A DNA stretch of 64,000 nucleotides from Manduca sexta (lineage: Eukaryota; Arthropoda; Insecta; Lepidoptera; Sphingidae): NCBI RefSeq assembly GCF_014839805.1, contig NC_051117.1:5828001-5892000 (forward strand), given 5' to 3'. Position 1 is the first letter of the stretch. Each line of letters starts with the position of its first letter. This document shows, piece by piece, positions 47,397 to 58,030 of this stretch. Below the pieces are notes generated by a model. That model made no database searches. It had not been told where the DNA came from and worked only from the letters and a program-made list of their open reading frames with translations. The position numbers and the translations under genes are program-made.

Positions 47397-47865
47397 CATA
47401 TAATATATAATAATATCTGGGCTATATTGGAATTCTCAGAGATCAATTATCAGGCAGCCGTCGTAAAACTAAGCCAATTTCCGTAACATTCATCAAAATT
47501 ATGACATCATTAACAGTAAAACTAACAAAAACTATTTCAATATCATCGAAAAATCCAAAATTCTGCCGTCAATTTTCATAATCCAACAATTCGTTTCCAA
47601 TAGAAGTCAACACGCTTCCAGGTTTAAACATGTCAATACTGCAGTCGAAGTTTAAGATTACTAAAAGCTGATCCGTGTACGCCTATTTATAAACGGCAGA
47701 CTAGAAACGAGTATCCTTTTAGCGAGCTATAAATGTTAGTTCAAATTGCATTGTAACGTATATGGAGTTTTAGTGCTGGGTTAACTTGGTAATTGATTAA
47801 GGGGAAATCGTGGTTGCAGGAAGGATTAGCGGGACCTGTACTTGTTTTATAGGGGCAGGGGAAAT
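47397..47865. other. No feature seen
   Basis: Nothing recognised. Confidence 0.4.
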
Positions 47866-48170
47866 ATCTCACTGCACTTGGTAAGTAGAGGGTTCACAAG
47901 AATGTCAACTGACGAGAGATGATTACCCCTACAGTTGACATAATGCCGGCCTGTTGGAACCGGGTATCAGGCTGAGCCTACGCGACGCATTTACGTGGGC
48001 TACTGTGGCGTGTCTACTGCACTTGGTATATGAGGTCTAATATAATGTCAACTGACAGATGATTACTCGTACAGTTCACATAATGCCGGCCTGTTGGAAC
48101 CGGATATCAGGCTGAGCTTACGCGACGCATTTACGTGGGTCACTATGGCGGGTTTTAAAACCTTGTGTAA
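47866..48170 (+). repeat. Two family H copies in tandem, 145-base period
   Basis: ACTGCACTTGG starts at 47871 and 48016. Both units share private changes not seen in other family H copies: AGTT(G/C)ACATAATGCC lacking the usual CAATT, and a short GATATCAGGCTGAGC-type middle. This points to local duplication rather than two insertions. Confidence 0.78.
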
Positions 48171-49135
48171 ATATATCCAATAAATACTTAGGAATTTTCC
48201 AGCTGACACTAACAGGTCCTTTTATAACTACACATTTTTTTTTTCGTAAATTGTCTTCTTGTACCGAGTGAGACTCGTTTCCCAGTACCTCATACCGCTT
48301 TACCATGGAGGGTAATGGACAATTAATTCCAACACCTCCCAATTCTCCTGTTTAATTTCGTTTGGTGTTAATACTAATTAGTGCTTCATAGACTCGCCAA
48401 GTTTTACGCTCGATGTCATAAAATGCCTGATGCAGCACTGCCGATACTAGCTAACAGAAGTTGCGGGATAATCTCATAGATACCTACTGTCGACTTTCAT
48501 TCTGTTTTCAACCTTCTTACTATATCTTCAAAGTCTAGTTTACTCGTATCGATATTAACTTCAGGGTCTTAAACTCAAATCTAAGTTACTAATAAATCAT
48601 CATCGCCCCGATTTAAATTCAAATCGGATTTATATTAAAATTAGCGATTTATCAACAATTAGGGACCACACGCGACTTCGTATTAATGGACCTGTAAAAT
48701 GACGTTACAATTATATTCACTACTTTATGGGTGACAGTTTTATATCGACGTGAAATTGAGAAAGTATGGATGCGGTATGAATGAAAAATATGGATCTGGT
48801 ATGTTATGTATAGGTTAATGTGTTTAGTAACATTGTATATTCGTTTCTAGATTTGTAGAGTATATTAATGTTTAATAATACATTAATGTTTAATAATACA
48901 TTGAAATTACTGATAAAATTATTAAATCTTATAATGCCATATTTACAACTGTTACCAACTGTTCAACAATGACCTTTAAATGCGTATTAATAATACTCGA
49001 ACACCATTCTTGCACGATTGCAATACCTACTTAGGATGGTTCGCATAAAGAACAAAATCGAAATTACCACATTATGGACACTTATCTATTTTATTCATTT
49101 CAAATAAAGACTTAGGAGGCATACAGTATTTACTA
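48171..49135. other. No gene; small direct repeat
   Basis: ATTAATGTTTAATAATAC is repeated in tandem at about 48866-48901. Otherwise AT-rich. Confidence 0.45.
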
Positions 49136-49199
49136 GTGGCGGCCAAACTAAACTGCATTTGTATCATGGTCTGCCAAATCTATACATTTTGTTTTATTA

Positions 49200-49350
49200 T
49201 TAAAACGCGGGTAAAATACCCAATACCTGAGCAGAGGCGTCAAATTACCGCATCCAAACCCAAGTCCACATCAACAATAGTAGCGATCAATCTTCCGCCC
49301 ACATCGCTTAAGATTTACGCGCGCCGCGGCGCTTTTCATTTTTATTAAAA
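49200..49350. promoter_or_regulatory. CpG-bearing patch inside the putative intron
   Basis: TTACGCGCGCCGCGGCGC followed at once by TTTTCATTTTTATTAAAATT. A GC-rich core beside homeodomain-like AT motifs suggests a control element; no other support. Confidence 0.28.
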
Positions 49351-49614
49351 TTTTAATTCTCTCGCCTTGAGATGAGTTTATTTAGTAATATATTGCGCCT
49401 CAGTATTAATGTTTAAGTATAATATTAATTTATGGCTTCAAACGAGGCCTACGAAACTCGAAAACAGGGGTGGAGTTTTGTTTTATATTAATTTGGTGCT
49501 TCGTAATATGTTCAAGGACTTGATTCAAGGATCTGGTGTTTACTCTGCGACAATGGAGGCCATCTTGGCGTTTAGAATATGGCGCTTATAATACCCGATG
49601 TCATCTCTACATAT

Positions 49615-49762
49615 ATCGACGGTTGTAAGTGCTTAAGCGACATTTTTTGTTACACCTGTTTCATAAATATTTAAAATCAGCACATTTTTCTATGTTATTT
49701 AAACCTAATTATAAGTTTTCGAAAGAAATGTCGCTTGAGTTAATTAGCCTTTCAATAGTCGA
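49615..49762. mobile_element. Family D MITE with TA flanks
   Basis: Runs from TCGACGGTTGTAAG and GCTTAAGCGACATTTTTTG to AATGTCGCTTGAGTTAATTA, CAATAGTCGA. The bases outside are TA on both sides, as for Tc1/mariner insertion. Confidence 0.72.
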
Positions 49763-50329
49763 TATATTTTTTTGTTAAAAAAATAACAAATTTCTTAAGG
49801 ACCCAAGACAATAAACTAACGAAATGAAAAAAAAAATGCTTAATGCATTTATGCACTTAATAAATGAGTCTTCTTTTTCCATTCGACGCGGCTTTTATGT
49901 ATGATCTGATGATCTCTCAATCAATTTAAAACCATTTAATATTGTTAATTCTTTTTATATTACACTTTATAATTATAGCCCATACTTCGATTATTAACCT
50001 TATTACCTTGCTAATAAAATTGATAATACACCGTGCCGATAATCGCAATCAAATTATACCAAAAGAAAATAATTTAATTAATTTTAACGATCACTAAACG
50101 TGTGGTACAATTGGAATTTTTATGTCGGTTAATGCAATGTTAATAAACAAAATAAATTTTATTTAGAAAGTAACTTAGAAACGAATTCAATTAGCTTTTG
50201 TACAAATTGGATATTACTTTTTGGTATTCATGATCATGTATTATAACAGTTTAATGTCGGTTTTCTATTTTACTTTTTAATGTTAAGTTTAAAATGTTTA
50301 GACTGCATCGGAGTCGTTTGCTATTACAT
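49763..50329. other. No feature seen
   Basis: AT-rich; nothing recognised. Confidence 0.45.
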
Positions 50330-50588
50330 TGTTTTGGCTATAGCGTGACTTTTGACCACTGCTCTGAGGTCTCGGGTCAAATAAGTGTTTGGGTATTTCT
50401 TCTCTCTATCAGAGAGTTTCTAGAGCTATATCTATCAGCCAGAAGTCTGGAATTTATTCTTGATATAGCTATGGGCTCTCCTCTCTCCCCCTATTACATC
50501 ATGGGACATACTTGGCGAAAAGTGGGTACCCTGATTGCCTTGGTTGCACCATTGCCTACTTTTGCAGTGATAAAGGTGTGATGTGTAG
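50330..50588 (+). mobile_element. SINE-A, degenerate
   Basis: CACTGCTCTGAGGTCTCGGG, AGTCTGGAATTTATTCTTGA, CTATTACATCATGGGACATA, CTTGGCGAAAAGTGGGTACC, GATAAAGGTGTGATGTG. Confidence 0.7.
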
Positions 50589-50869
50589 TTTTTTAGAAAG
50601 GATCAGTGTACGTATAAATTTTCTATTACTGTTATGGCAGGTGTTGCCAGTTGTATTGAACAATATACGAGTTATATAGCTAATGAAACACCATAGATAA
50701 TACGCGCGGCTACATCTTTTAGTAGACTACCCTCTTTGCCTTTTATTATCTCTTGAATTGTCACAAGTAAAGTAATAATAATTACAAACGCAGTATTCAC
50801 ATCCATAATAAATGTTATTAATCCATAAAAAATTAGCATTCCAATAATCATTCTCGGAGCAATTTTAAT

Positions 50870-51060
50870 CGTCCCTCATTAAGGACATTGCCGCGTAACC
50901 ACGCGGTTTTACGGCGGCCATTTTGAATTAATATCACACCAAACAAAATGGCGGTCGTGGCTCGTCGGCGGCGATAAAAATTTTATTAATCTCGGATGAG
51001 ATCTTGGAAGCGTGAATGGCGTTGCGAAATCTTAATTATTTTATTAATTCGCCTTTTTAA
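50870..51060. promoter_or_regulatory. Candidate intronic control element with paired Pho/YY1-like sites
   Basis: GCGGCCATTTTG (50915-50926) and CAAAATGGCGGTC (50946-50958) face each other about 20 bases apart. Just upstream is CCGCGTAACCACGCGG, a 6-base-arm palindrome that includes AACCACG, a Runx-type site. After it come ATAAAAATTTTATTAAT and ATTATTTTATTAATTCGCC, homeodomain-like. No coding potential. Pho/YY1 clusters mark Polycomb response elements in flies; function here is inferred only. Confidence 0.35.
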
Positions 51061-52188
51061 CCATACTTGTTAATTTTAACACGACCATTACTTGAAGGGG
51101 CTACTTTCTGATGCATAAACAATGGAGTTAGGAAATCAGGTCTTGCGGTAAATCTTAAAAAGTGGGTTTAATTACATCGCCTGGAGGTTTATGGTTGATT
51201 AAACTAAGCACAGATTCGGGTCGAAGTCTGGAAGTGGATTTGGGGGATTTATCGGTATTACTTTTACGCCACGAATTTCAATATACTTGTATTTATTTTT
51301 ATTATAGTTTACAATAATTAATTAACATATTAAGTCGTATTTTCAACAGTATTATTATTATCAATCAAAATTTAGTTAAAACATCAAAAAATGCAGTTTA
51401 TTTAGTTGTAGAAAGGAAAACCGTGATAATTCCCTATCAAGTTTTGTCAGCTCAGAAACTAGATTCCCTTTCAGTTATTTCTTTCAGCTATTCTTCTGTC
51501 TCTATTTAATGTAACATCCATATAAGATTGTTGATTGATTTGTTGATTGTTTGAAAAAAATGTTTAAAAACCTAAGGGCCTGTTTAACAACTTCTGTGTA
51601 AATTAAACTCGTTACATAAGTGTATAAACCGATCAAATACAATCAAATCTATGCTCCCAAATAAATGTTAAAAAATTAATACTATTTAAATTAGCTGTTT
51701 AATATGCTAACTATTCAATAAAAAATACCTGTCTATTAAATTCATTCATGTCGTAAATATCAGAAATTGCCAGAGTAGTAAATCCAAATACAACAGAGAA
51801 ATATAAGATTAAAGAAAATCTCGATACGAGAATAAAAATATCTTGATTCTGTTTTAAAATCCGATTAGTTTAATAGATTAGCTTCTTCATCTAATTTTAC
51901 AAATACCTCTTTAATAATAGAGGCCATATCAATAATCATTTTCATTAGTATAGCAACCCTAAGCACCTACTGGGATAATTTAAATGCTAGTGGCAACCCT
52001 AGCTGCCGAGTAAATCCGAGCGTATTTGAGCGAAACAACAGCTAACAAGACTTGTTAGACGATTTTATATGCAGAATTTTATTTTGCAACAATTATCTTT
52101 TATATAAGAATTGTTAGCTTATTTGTTACAATAGTTGTTTGTCAAAGTATATATTGTTTGTTATAAGGCTGTGTTAATAGGTACGGTA
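51061..52188. other. AT-rich DNA, nothing seen
   Basis: No repeats or frames recognised. Confidence 0.5.
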
Positions 52189-52519
52189 AAAGCGGCGATA
52201 GTCTAGTTGGTTGTGGAACGGTCTGCCGAGACGAATGTCCGCAGGTTCAAATCCCAAGGGCACACACCTCTGATTTTTCTAAAAAATGATGTGTATATTC
52301 TTTGTGAATTATCGCTTGCTTTAACGGTGAAGGAAAACATCGTGAGGAAACCTGCATACCTGAGAAGTTCTCAATAGGAATTTCGAAGGTGTGTGAAGTC
52401 TACCAATCCGCACTAGGCCAGCGTGGTGGACTAAGGCCTAATCCCTCTCAGTAGTAGAGGAGGCCCGTGCTCAGCAGTGGGCAAGTATATAATACAGGGC
52501 TGATATTATTATTATTATA
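52189..52519 (+). mobile_element. SINE-B, full length, best copy
   Basis: GCGGCGATAGTCTAGTTGGT (A box), TCCGCAGGTTCAAATCCCAA (B box), CTTTAACGGTGAAGG, GAAGTCTACCAATCCGCACT, CTCAGTAGTAGAGGAGGCCC and the tail GGGCTGATATTATTATTA. A 14-base duplication TAATAGGTAC(G/T)GTA lies at 52175-52188 and 52520-52533. Confidence 0.92.
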
Positions 52520-52617
52520 TAATAGGTACTGTATATATTGTTTATATCTTCGACAATCAATACATTTATAGACTATAAAAACCGAAAATCTACACAATCC
52601 CATCTCCAATTCTTCCA

Positions 52618-52745
52618 TTAAACAGGCCGGCATAATTTTATCAACTGGCGAGATGTCTCCTCATTTGACACTCTAGCTGACTTCTACTCTCCTTACCATT
52701 AAGCGTAGTGGGGAATGCAGTGCCCGTGTATAAGATAGACAATGC
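52618..52745 (-). repeat. Family H fragment
   Basis: AACAGGCCGGCATAATTTTA, CCTTACCATTAAGCGTAGTG, AGTGCCCGTGTATAA in reverse orientation. It follows 100 bases after a SINE-B. Confidence 0.68.
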
Positions 52746-52847
52746 AGTATACAAGCAAATAGCATTGTGGAGACAGTCGTGTGTCTCTGAAGGACATCAC
52801 GCGCTCAAAGTACCATTTAAAAGGCTCTGATAATGAAAAATGTGTAT

Positions 52848-53151
52848 AATAATCAGCTCTGTATTATATACTGTTCCACTTGGGCATGGGCTTTCTCTAC
52901 TACTGAGAGGGATTAGGCCTTAGTGTACCACGCTGGCCTAGTGCGGGTTGGTAGACTTCAACATTCAAAATTCTTGGAGACGTTTTCAAGTGTGCAGATT
53001 TCTACACTATGTTTTCTTTCACCGTTAAAGCAAGCGATAATTCACAAAGAATACACACATAAGTTTAGAAAAGTCAGATGTGCGTTTGGGTTTTGATCCT
53101 GCAGACATTCGTCTCGGCAGTCCGTTCCACAACCAACTAAACCATCGCCGC
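52848..53151 (-). mobile_element. SINE-B, near full length
   Basis: Minus strand head GGCGGCGATGGTTTAGTTGG to tail ATACAGAGCTGATTATTA. More diverged than the copy at 52189 and in opposite orientation, 330 bases away. Confidence 0.85.
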
Positions 53152-54248
53152 CTTTATATATATTTTAATATGCTTATCAATTATTATTCCATAGCAGTTC
53201 TGCAATTGTTTATTGAACAAATCCTTGTGATTTTCATACAATGGCTTTTCCATATATACACTTACATGTATTTGGGCACCTACAGCGTATTCCCAAGAAT
53301 GTCTGTCACTGTCTACCCGTTGTGCCGCCTAGCTTCTTAATATTTAACTAAATGTCTTTTACTGACTGTTTTCCTGTTTTTGATGCAAGTTATAGACTTG
53401 GCGAGTTTTCTTTTTTAAGTGGGTAAATATTAGGTTGTAGAGGATTAATCGAAATGGGTTGCATATTGTATAACATTTATATATGTATGTGTATGCCTTG
53501 TACGTCTTTTCAAATGATTCATCATCATCTGGTAAGCCTGCGTGTTATTCCGTGGCTGTATAAACCAATTCTAGAGCGCCAATTATTTTTTAAATATAAG
53601 CTTTCAAAAATATTTTCCTCAATCCATAAAACTTTTATTAATTATGATTGTAGTGTCAAACGAGTGAACATATACGTTTTCAAATATATTAAGTGTAATT
53701 ACACACATATAATATTGGTTGTTGTTATTTAGACAATTCTTTAATATCAAACAACTAGACCATAAAAATATGTTGTTCAAAAGACCATAATATTTTAAAT
53801 ATATTTACTATTTTATTTATTGTAATAAGATAAATTAACAACACATTAATGCAATTTATTGATGTCGCTTACTGCTTATACATCGCGCCGACATCATGAA
53901 CGATTCATTCGACTACACTAGCAATTTGTAACTAAGCCATTGACCCCGCCATTAAAACCTCTTTTATTTAACTATGTAAACAACGTTACTTAGGAGTTAT
54001 TAACTGAATTGTATGATCGTTGTTTTTGTAAGGAACAATGGACATGCACATGGAAATTGTAAAGAGAAAATAAATGATAAAAAAAAGAATGGACTAAGGA
54101 AGTAGAGTTGTTGAGCTTTAAAAAAAATATATCTTGTTATGTATCGGGTTTAGCGTTACTTAATAAAATATATGAAAATCCATACAATAAAAGTATTTTC
54201 AAACATAATCGTAATAGAAGCTAATAAATAGACGATTTGGTAAAAGTC
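53152..54248. other. No gene seen
   Basis: Very AT-rich. Frames of 86 and 92 codons in 53080-53732 are hydrophobic by base composition and not recognisable. Confidence 0.5.
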
Positions 54249-54365
54249 GCAGGAATACGTTGGATGCAGGCTTTCGACAGGTCTATCTGGAAAATTTTAT
54301 AGGAGGCATATGTTCAACAGTGGACTTTATGTAGCTGATAATGATGATGATGAATGATGAAGAAA
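54249..54365 (+). mobile_element. LINE 3' end remnant
   Basis: One frame reads VAGIRWMQAFDRSIWKIL, a TAG stop, then EAYVQQWTLCS and stop, followed by a GATAATGATGATGATGA tail. From memory this is the ORF2 C terminus of an RTE-like lepidopteran LINE with its (TGA)n tail. 5'-truncated and broken. Confidence 0.7.
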
Positions 54366-54703
54366 TATTTATTCGCCCAATATACTGAAACGTACACAAA
54401 CATTTAAAATGTAACAAAAAAAAATAAGTCATACATAAAGGTTCGGGCAACGTGCATCCCATGATACTGCCGAAAAGGACCAGATCAGCACCATAGATTC
54501 TGCTCTTTGCAAACCTTCAACTACGGTGCAAAAGATTTGGTATTAAGTGGCTCTAAACAAGGATTCCTGAGAATAATTGAATTAGATCCTCACCAAAAAT
54601 ATTTAATTGTTAATTAATTCTTTCATTATTTGTGCTGTGAGTCTCTTACGAAAGAAAAAGATGGCAAAATTATGCTTATGTACTTAAAAAAATAATCATC
54701 ATA
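54366..54703. other. No feature seen
   Basis: Nothing recognised. Confidence 0.4.
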
Positions 54704-54909
54704 TCTATCTATGTATACATATTACAAAGTCCCCAAAAGCTGTCTGTATGCTATCGATTTTCTCAAAATTTACTGAACGGATTTTTATGAATCTTGGTAT
54801 GGAGATAATTTAAGACCCTAGGAAGGTTATAGGCTACTTTCTATCCCGGGAAAATATATAGCGGGACTTTTATCCCGGAAAAATCCTTCACGCGCAGCGA
54901 ATAAGCTAG
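54704..54909 (+). mobile_element. Helitron-like element, complete, 206 bp
   Basis: From TCTATCTATGTATACATA through CCCCAAAAGCTGTCTGTATG, CTGAACGGATTTTTATGAAT, GGTATGGAGATAATTTAAGA, GCGGGACTTTTATCCCGG to CGCGCAGCGAATAAG CTAG. It lies between A (54703) and T (54910). Confidence 0.78.
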
Positions 54910-55525
54910 TTAATTATAATTACAAATAACCTAACAGTCATGATAAGTTGAATATCAAATCTATTCCACGTCTCTATTAACGCCAGATCTTGACGATTCT
55001 TAAACGGGGCTGGTCATTTAATAAATCAATACGTGGATGGCAGGGATGGCGTTGTATTCGGGAAATTCCCAACCTGATTTTATTGGAATTAGTTAAGTGT
55101 TGGGAAAACGTCCATGCGTCATTCAGGAATTATTAGAATCTAGGTGTAGCGCGCGGCTTTCACATTAATCAATAATCATATTGTGCTTTATACAGGTATT
55201 TATATAGGCAAAGAATTACCTGTTTATGAGTATTTCTCAATATAAATGTACGTAACGAAATTATTTTGACAAAATATTGTTACGAAATTTTATGTCTCAT
55301 CTGCTTCTCTTTGTTTTCTTAATACATCAAACAAACATACGAAAGAAAAATAGATAAATCAGAAAATCTCATGTTATAAAACCTTGTACAGGTACATACA
55401 TTGTTTTGAAAAATACTCTTTTAAATCCCTGCTTTTTTGTTATTTGTTTTAACTGTTTTAGCCTCATTATGAAACAAAGATTTTTTTGTATTATTTTTAA
55501 ACTAATTAGTCCTTTATTTTTTCAG
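54910..55525. other. End of the putative 22 kb intron
   Basis: No element recognised. The last bases, CCTTTATTTTTTCAG, are a strong polypyrimidine tract and acceptor. Confidence 0.5.
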
Positions 55526-55558
55526 GTAAGGATAATGCTTGTATTTTAACTCCAGGCG
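55526..55558 (+). CDS. Candidate 33-base microexon of the 33058 gene
   Basis: Bounded by TTTTTTCAG| and |GTAAGT (donor GT at 55559). The two phases other than phase 1 contain stops. Phase 1, the one left by the exon ending at 33364, is open and gives G-KDNACILTPG-G. The joined product would run signal peptide, ARSPG, KDNACILTPGG. C-x(1,2)-TP-x-G is how many CLIP domains of insect clip-serine proteases start, so the gene could be a secreted protease or homologue, but eleven residues prove little. The next exon must supply the remaining cysteines and was not found. Confidence 0.38.
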
Positions 55559-55562
55559 GTAA

Positions 55563-55922
55563 GTGACAGTTTTTAAACACAGTAGTGGCGAAGGATGCAT
55601 ATATCCAGATACCTGTCGTCTTCCCTTTCGAGCCAATGTAAAATATAATTTTATCATTGGAACGATTCAGAAACCGCATTCTTGCACATCAGTAGTACCT
55701 ATATGTGGTGTTGGGTTCCCTTTTGGAAAACTTCACCTCTCGCCTCTGAAACAATTCATATATAAACAAGTATCTTCAACAACAAACGTTACAAAACACT
55801 ACAAGCAAATTATTCCATATGGGTACTTTCTGACTATTAATGAAGACGTTTTAAACAACTTAACTAAATCTTATATTACTTCGAGAGTTTGTAAAAATGG
55901 CTTCGATGTTTGTTTGAAGTAA
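55563..55922 (+). other. Open frame of 120 codons behind the microexon, uncertain
   Basis: No ATG start (first codon GTG). Early residues SSGEGCIYPDTC have the G-x-C-x5-C spacing expected for the next part of a CLIP domain, but the frame differs from that of the microexon and a stop lies between. The rest shows no serine protease motif. A frame of this length is expected about once or twice by chance in a window this AT-rich. Could be chance, a broken exon or an alternative exon. Confidence 0.2.
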
Positions 55923-55924
55923 AC

Positions 55925-56035
55925 ACAGAAACGGCTGAACAGATTCGGATGGATTTTGGCATACAGGTAGACCATGTCATAGATTAACACATAGGCTACT
56001 TTTATCCCGGTAATTTGTTATAATATTAGTAATAA
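55925..56035 (+). mobile_element. Helitron-like fragment
   Basis: ACGGCTGAACAGATTCGGAT, ATAGGCTACTTTTATCCCGG share the phrases of the Hel family; no ends kept. Confidence 0.5.
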
Positions 56036-57084
56036 ATCTTATCTAATATTTTACATAACATTAGCGTTGTAGGAATGTACACTCTTGTTAAGATAGGGCT
56101 TTTTACGCGGACGACACCGCAATTCACCTTATATACAATAAATCTAACCTAACACACGCTCGCGCACAACGAATCAGCAAACCGCGCATTGTGATATTTT
56201 AATTTCATTCGGCTCCACTCGTTTTAATCAGGAATGAAAGCGGGGTTGTTTAAATTTCCTATTAAATTCGTGAGATGAGCACAGTAAGACAAAAGACGTG
56301 TCTGCGATCTATTAATAAGGCAGTTTAATTTGGTTACAGGAAAAGTAAGGTCAGAAGGAGAAATATTGCCTTCTGTGACTTTTATTACGTTTTTTGCTGA
56401 CACGATATTAATGTCAGTTAGGATTTCTTGAATAAAACTTGTCATGTTGCGGATTATATTTATTTTAAATATTCATTTTCAGCTTACATGTGTCGTGGTA
56501 ATTTAAAAAAAAAATACGTTAATAAAAAACGAATTGTACAAATTGCATCCATAAATGACTCGGATTTCATATCGAAAAATACGAACGAATAAATATAATA
56601 TTGAGATTTATACGTTCCATGAATAAAATAATAATACGAAAAACAATTGGAATCAAAACAATACAAATCATTTTCGGGACTGTTGTAATTGGTATTCCGT
56701 CGCTAGAATTCCAAATACAAAAGATGTACTCGGAGTTGAGATTTTTTCAAACAATTTGCTAACAATAGTGCTAGTGTTAAGATCCACTTGTATCGTCTCG
56801 AGATGTTTTCGAAATAAAAAATAAGTGTGTTTTCTCTGTCAGCTTATTAAGATAAATGTTAGATTTATTGTTTCTACTTGCGATGAAAATGGGAACGTAT
56901 CTTTTAGATTTTAAATTGATCACTTAAGTAGCTGACAGTTCATTTTATTTTGTTTTATTAATGACCAATGTCCTTCAACAAAAATGCCTTGTCTTATATA
57001 TTTTAAATAACAAGGTTTGTGTAATTTAAAATATTTCCGTTTTTCATACATTAAAAAGCTTTCGTACACAAACAGAGATGATCA
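56036..57084. other. No gene seen
   Basis: AT-rich; nothing recognised. Confidence 0.5.
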
Positions 57085-57145
57085 AATGGTCTCCTGATGG
57101 CAAGCACCACTGCCCATGAATAGTAACACTATGCAGAACTTTGCC
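57085..57145 (+). repeat. Family G scrap
   Basis: GGTCTCCTGATGGCAAGCAC, CGCCCAT-like CTGCCCATGAATAGTAACAC matches the family start. Confidence 0.45.
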
Positions 57146-57203
57146 ACAACCTGAACCCCGAACTGCACTCATCATAAGACGTTCGATGGTTTCATTTGAT
57201 TTA

Positions 57204-57372
57204 CTAGGTTTTGCTTGCGGCTCTGAATTCTTGGAAAAGTTATTCCGGGATTTATATTATTTCTGGATATAAAGTAGCTTATAGCACTTAGGAGTAATAT
57301 AGCTTTTATCAGTGAAAAATAAACCAAATTGATTTAGTAGTTACTGAGATAAACACGTTCACACAAAGATTT
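57204..57372 (-). mobile_element. Helitron-like element, 5' end worn
   Basis: On the minus strand it ends GAGCCGCAAGCAAAACCTAG followed by T. Inside, TATCCAGAAATAATATAAAT and CGGAATAACTTTTCC take the usual positions. The TC end was not identified. Confidence 0.55.
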
Positions 57373-57484
57373 GCATACTAACTGTTAAATAATTGCTATT
57401 GTTACATTTTTGTGTGTTATAACTTAGTAGTTAGTAGCCTTCAGACGTTGCAGGTTTGAGTGCCCTATAAATAGTTATCTAGAG

Positions 57485-57620
57485 ATACTAAGAATACAAA
57501 CAATACTCAATGGAATACCAAACAATACTTTGTAAAATGTGTTGGATGATGTTTCTACTAATTATGGGCGGTCGTATCGCTTACCATCAGGCGAACGGCA
57601 AGCTCGTCTCGTCATTAAAA
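57485..57620 (-). repeat. Family G fragment
   Basis: GGAATACCAAACAATACTTT, TGTTGGATGATGTTTCTACT, GGGCGGTCGTATCGCTTACC, CAGGCGAACGGCAAGCTCGT, CTCGTCATTAAAA. Together with 46572 it shows that this family often survives as its first half only. Confidence 0.78.
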
Positions 57621-57974
57621 ACTAAAAAGAAAAACACAAAACTAGTCCGAAATTATGAAGACAACACCTATTGAAGTTAATTTTCGTAATACCCAATAAG
57701 AGCTAAATTTGCTGCCTATTACAACGCTGTCGCGCGATATGTTTTATAACTGCTTTTGTCATACTAACCGTTATTGAGACGACGGTTTTCGCAATACGTT
57801 ATTGTTACCAACGCTAACGTTATTTTATTTTTCTAATATTATAACGACGTTATTTGGAATGTATGGAAATGGTTCGGTTATGAGTGAGTTTATAGCATTG
57901 GTTTTAGCAACGTTTAAGAGTTTATTTATGGTGTGTGAAACTTTAATATTTTCAAATATAAGTGTAGTCTTCCA

Positions 57975-58030
57975 AGTCAAACTAGGCCAGCATGGTGGAC
58001 TAAGGCCTATACCCTCTCAACACTAAAGAT
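57975..58030 (+). mobile_element. SINE-B 3' fragment
   Basis: CAAACTAGGCCAGCATGGTG, GACTAAGGCCTATACCCTCT. Internal piece, no tail. Confidence 0.6.

Noticed and set aside
52189..52265. Possible true tRNA gene
   Set aside because: The A and B boxes belong to a SINE-B head: the sequence continues into the SINE body and is flanked by a 14-base duplication.
53080..53732. Two hydrophobic frames of 86 and 92 codons
   Set aside because: Hydrophobicity comes from T-rich base composition; one overlaps a SINE-B end and neither has a splice context.
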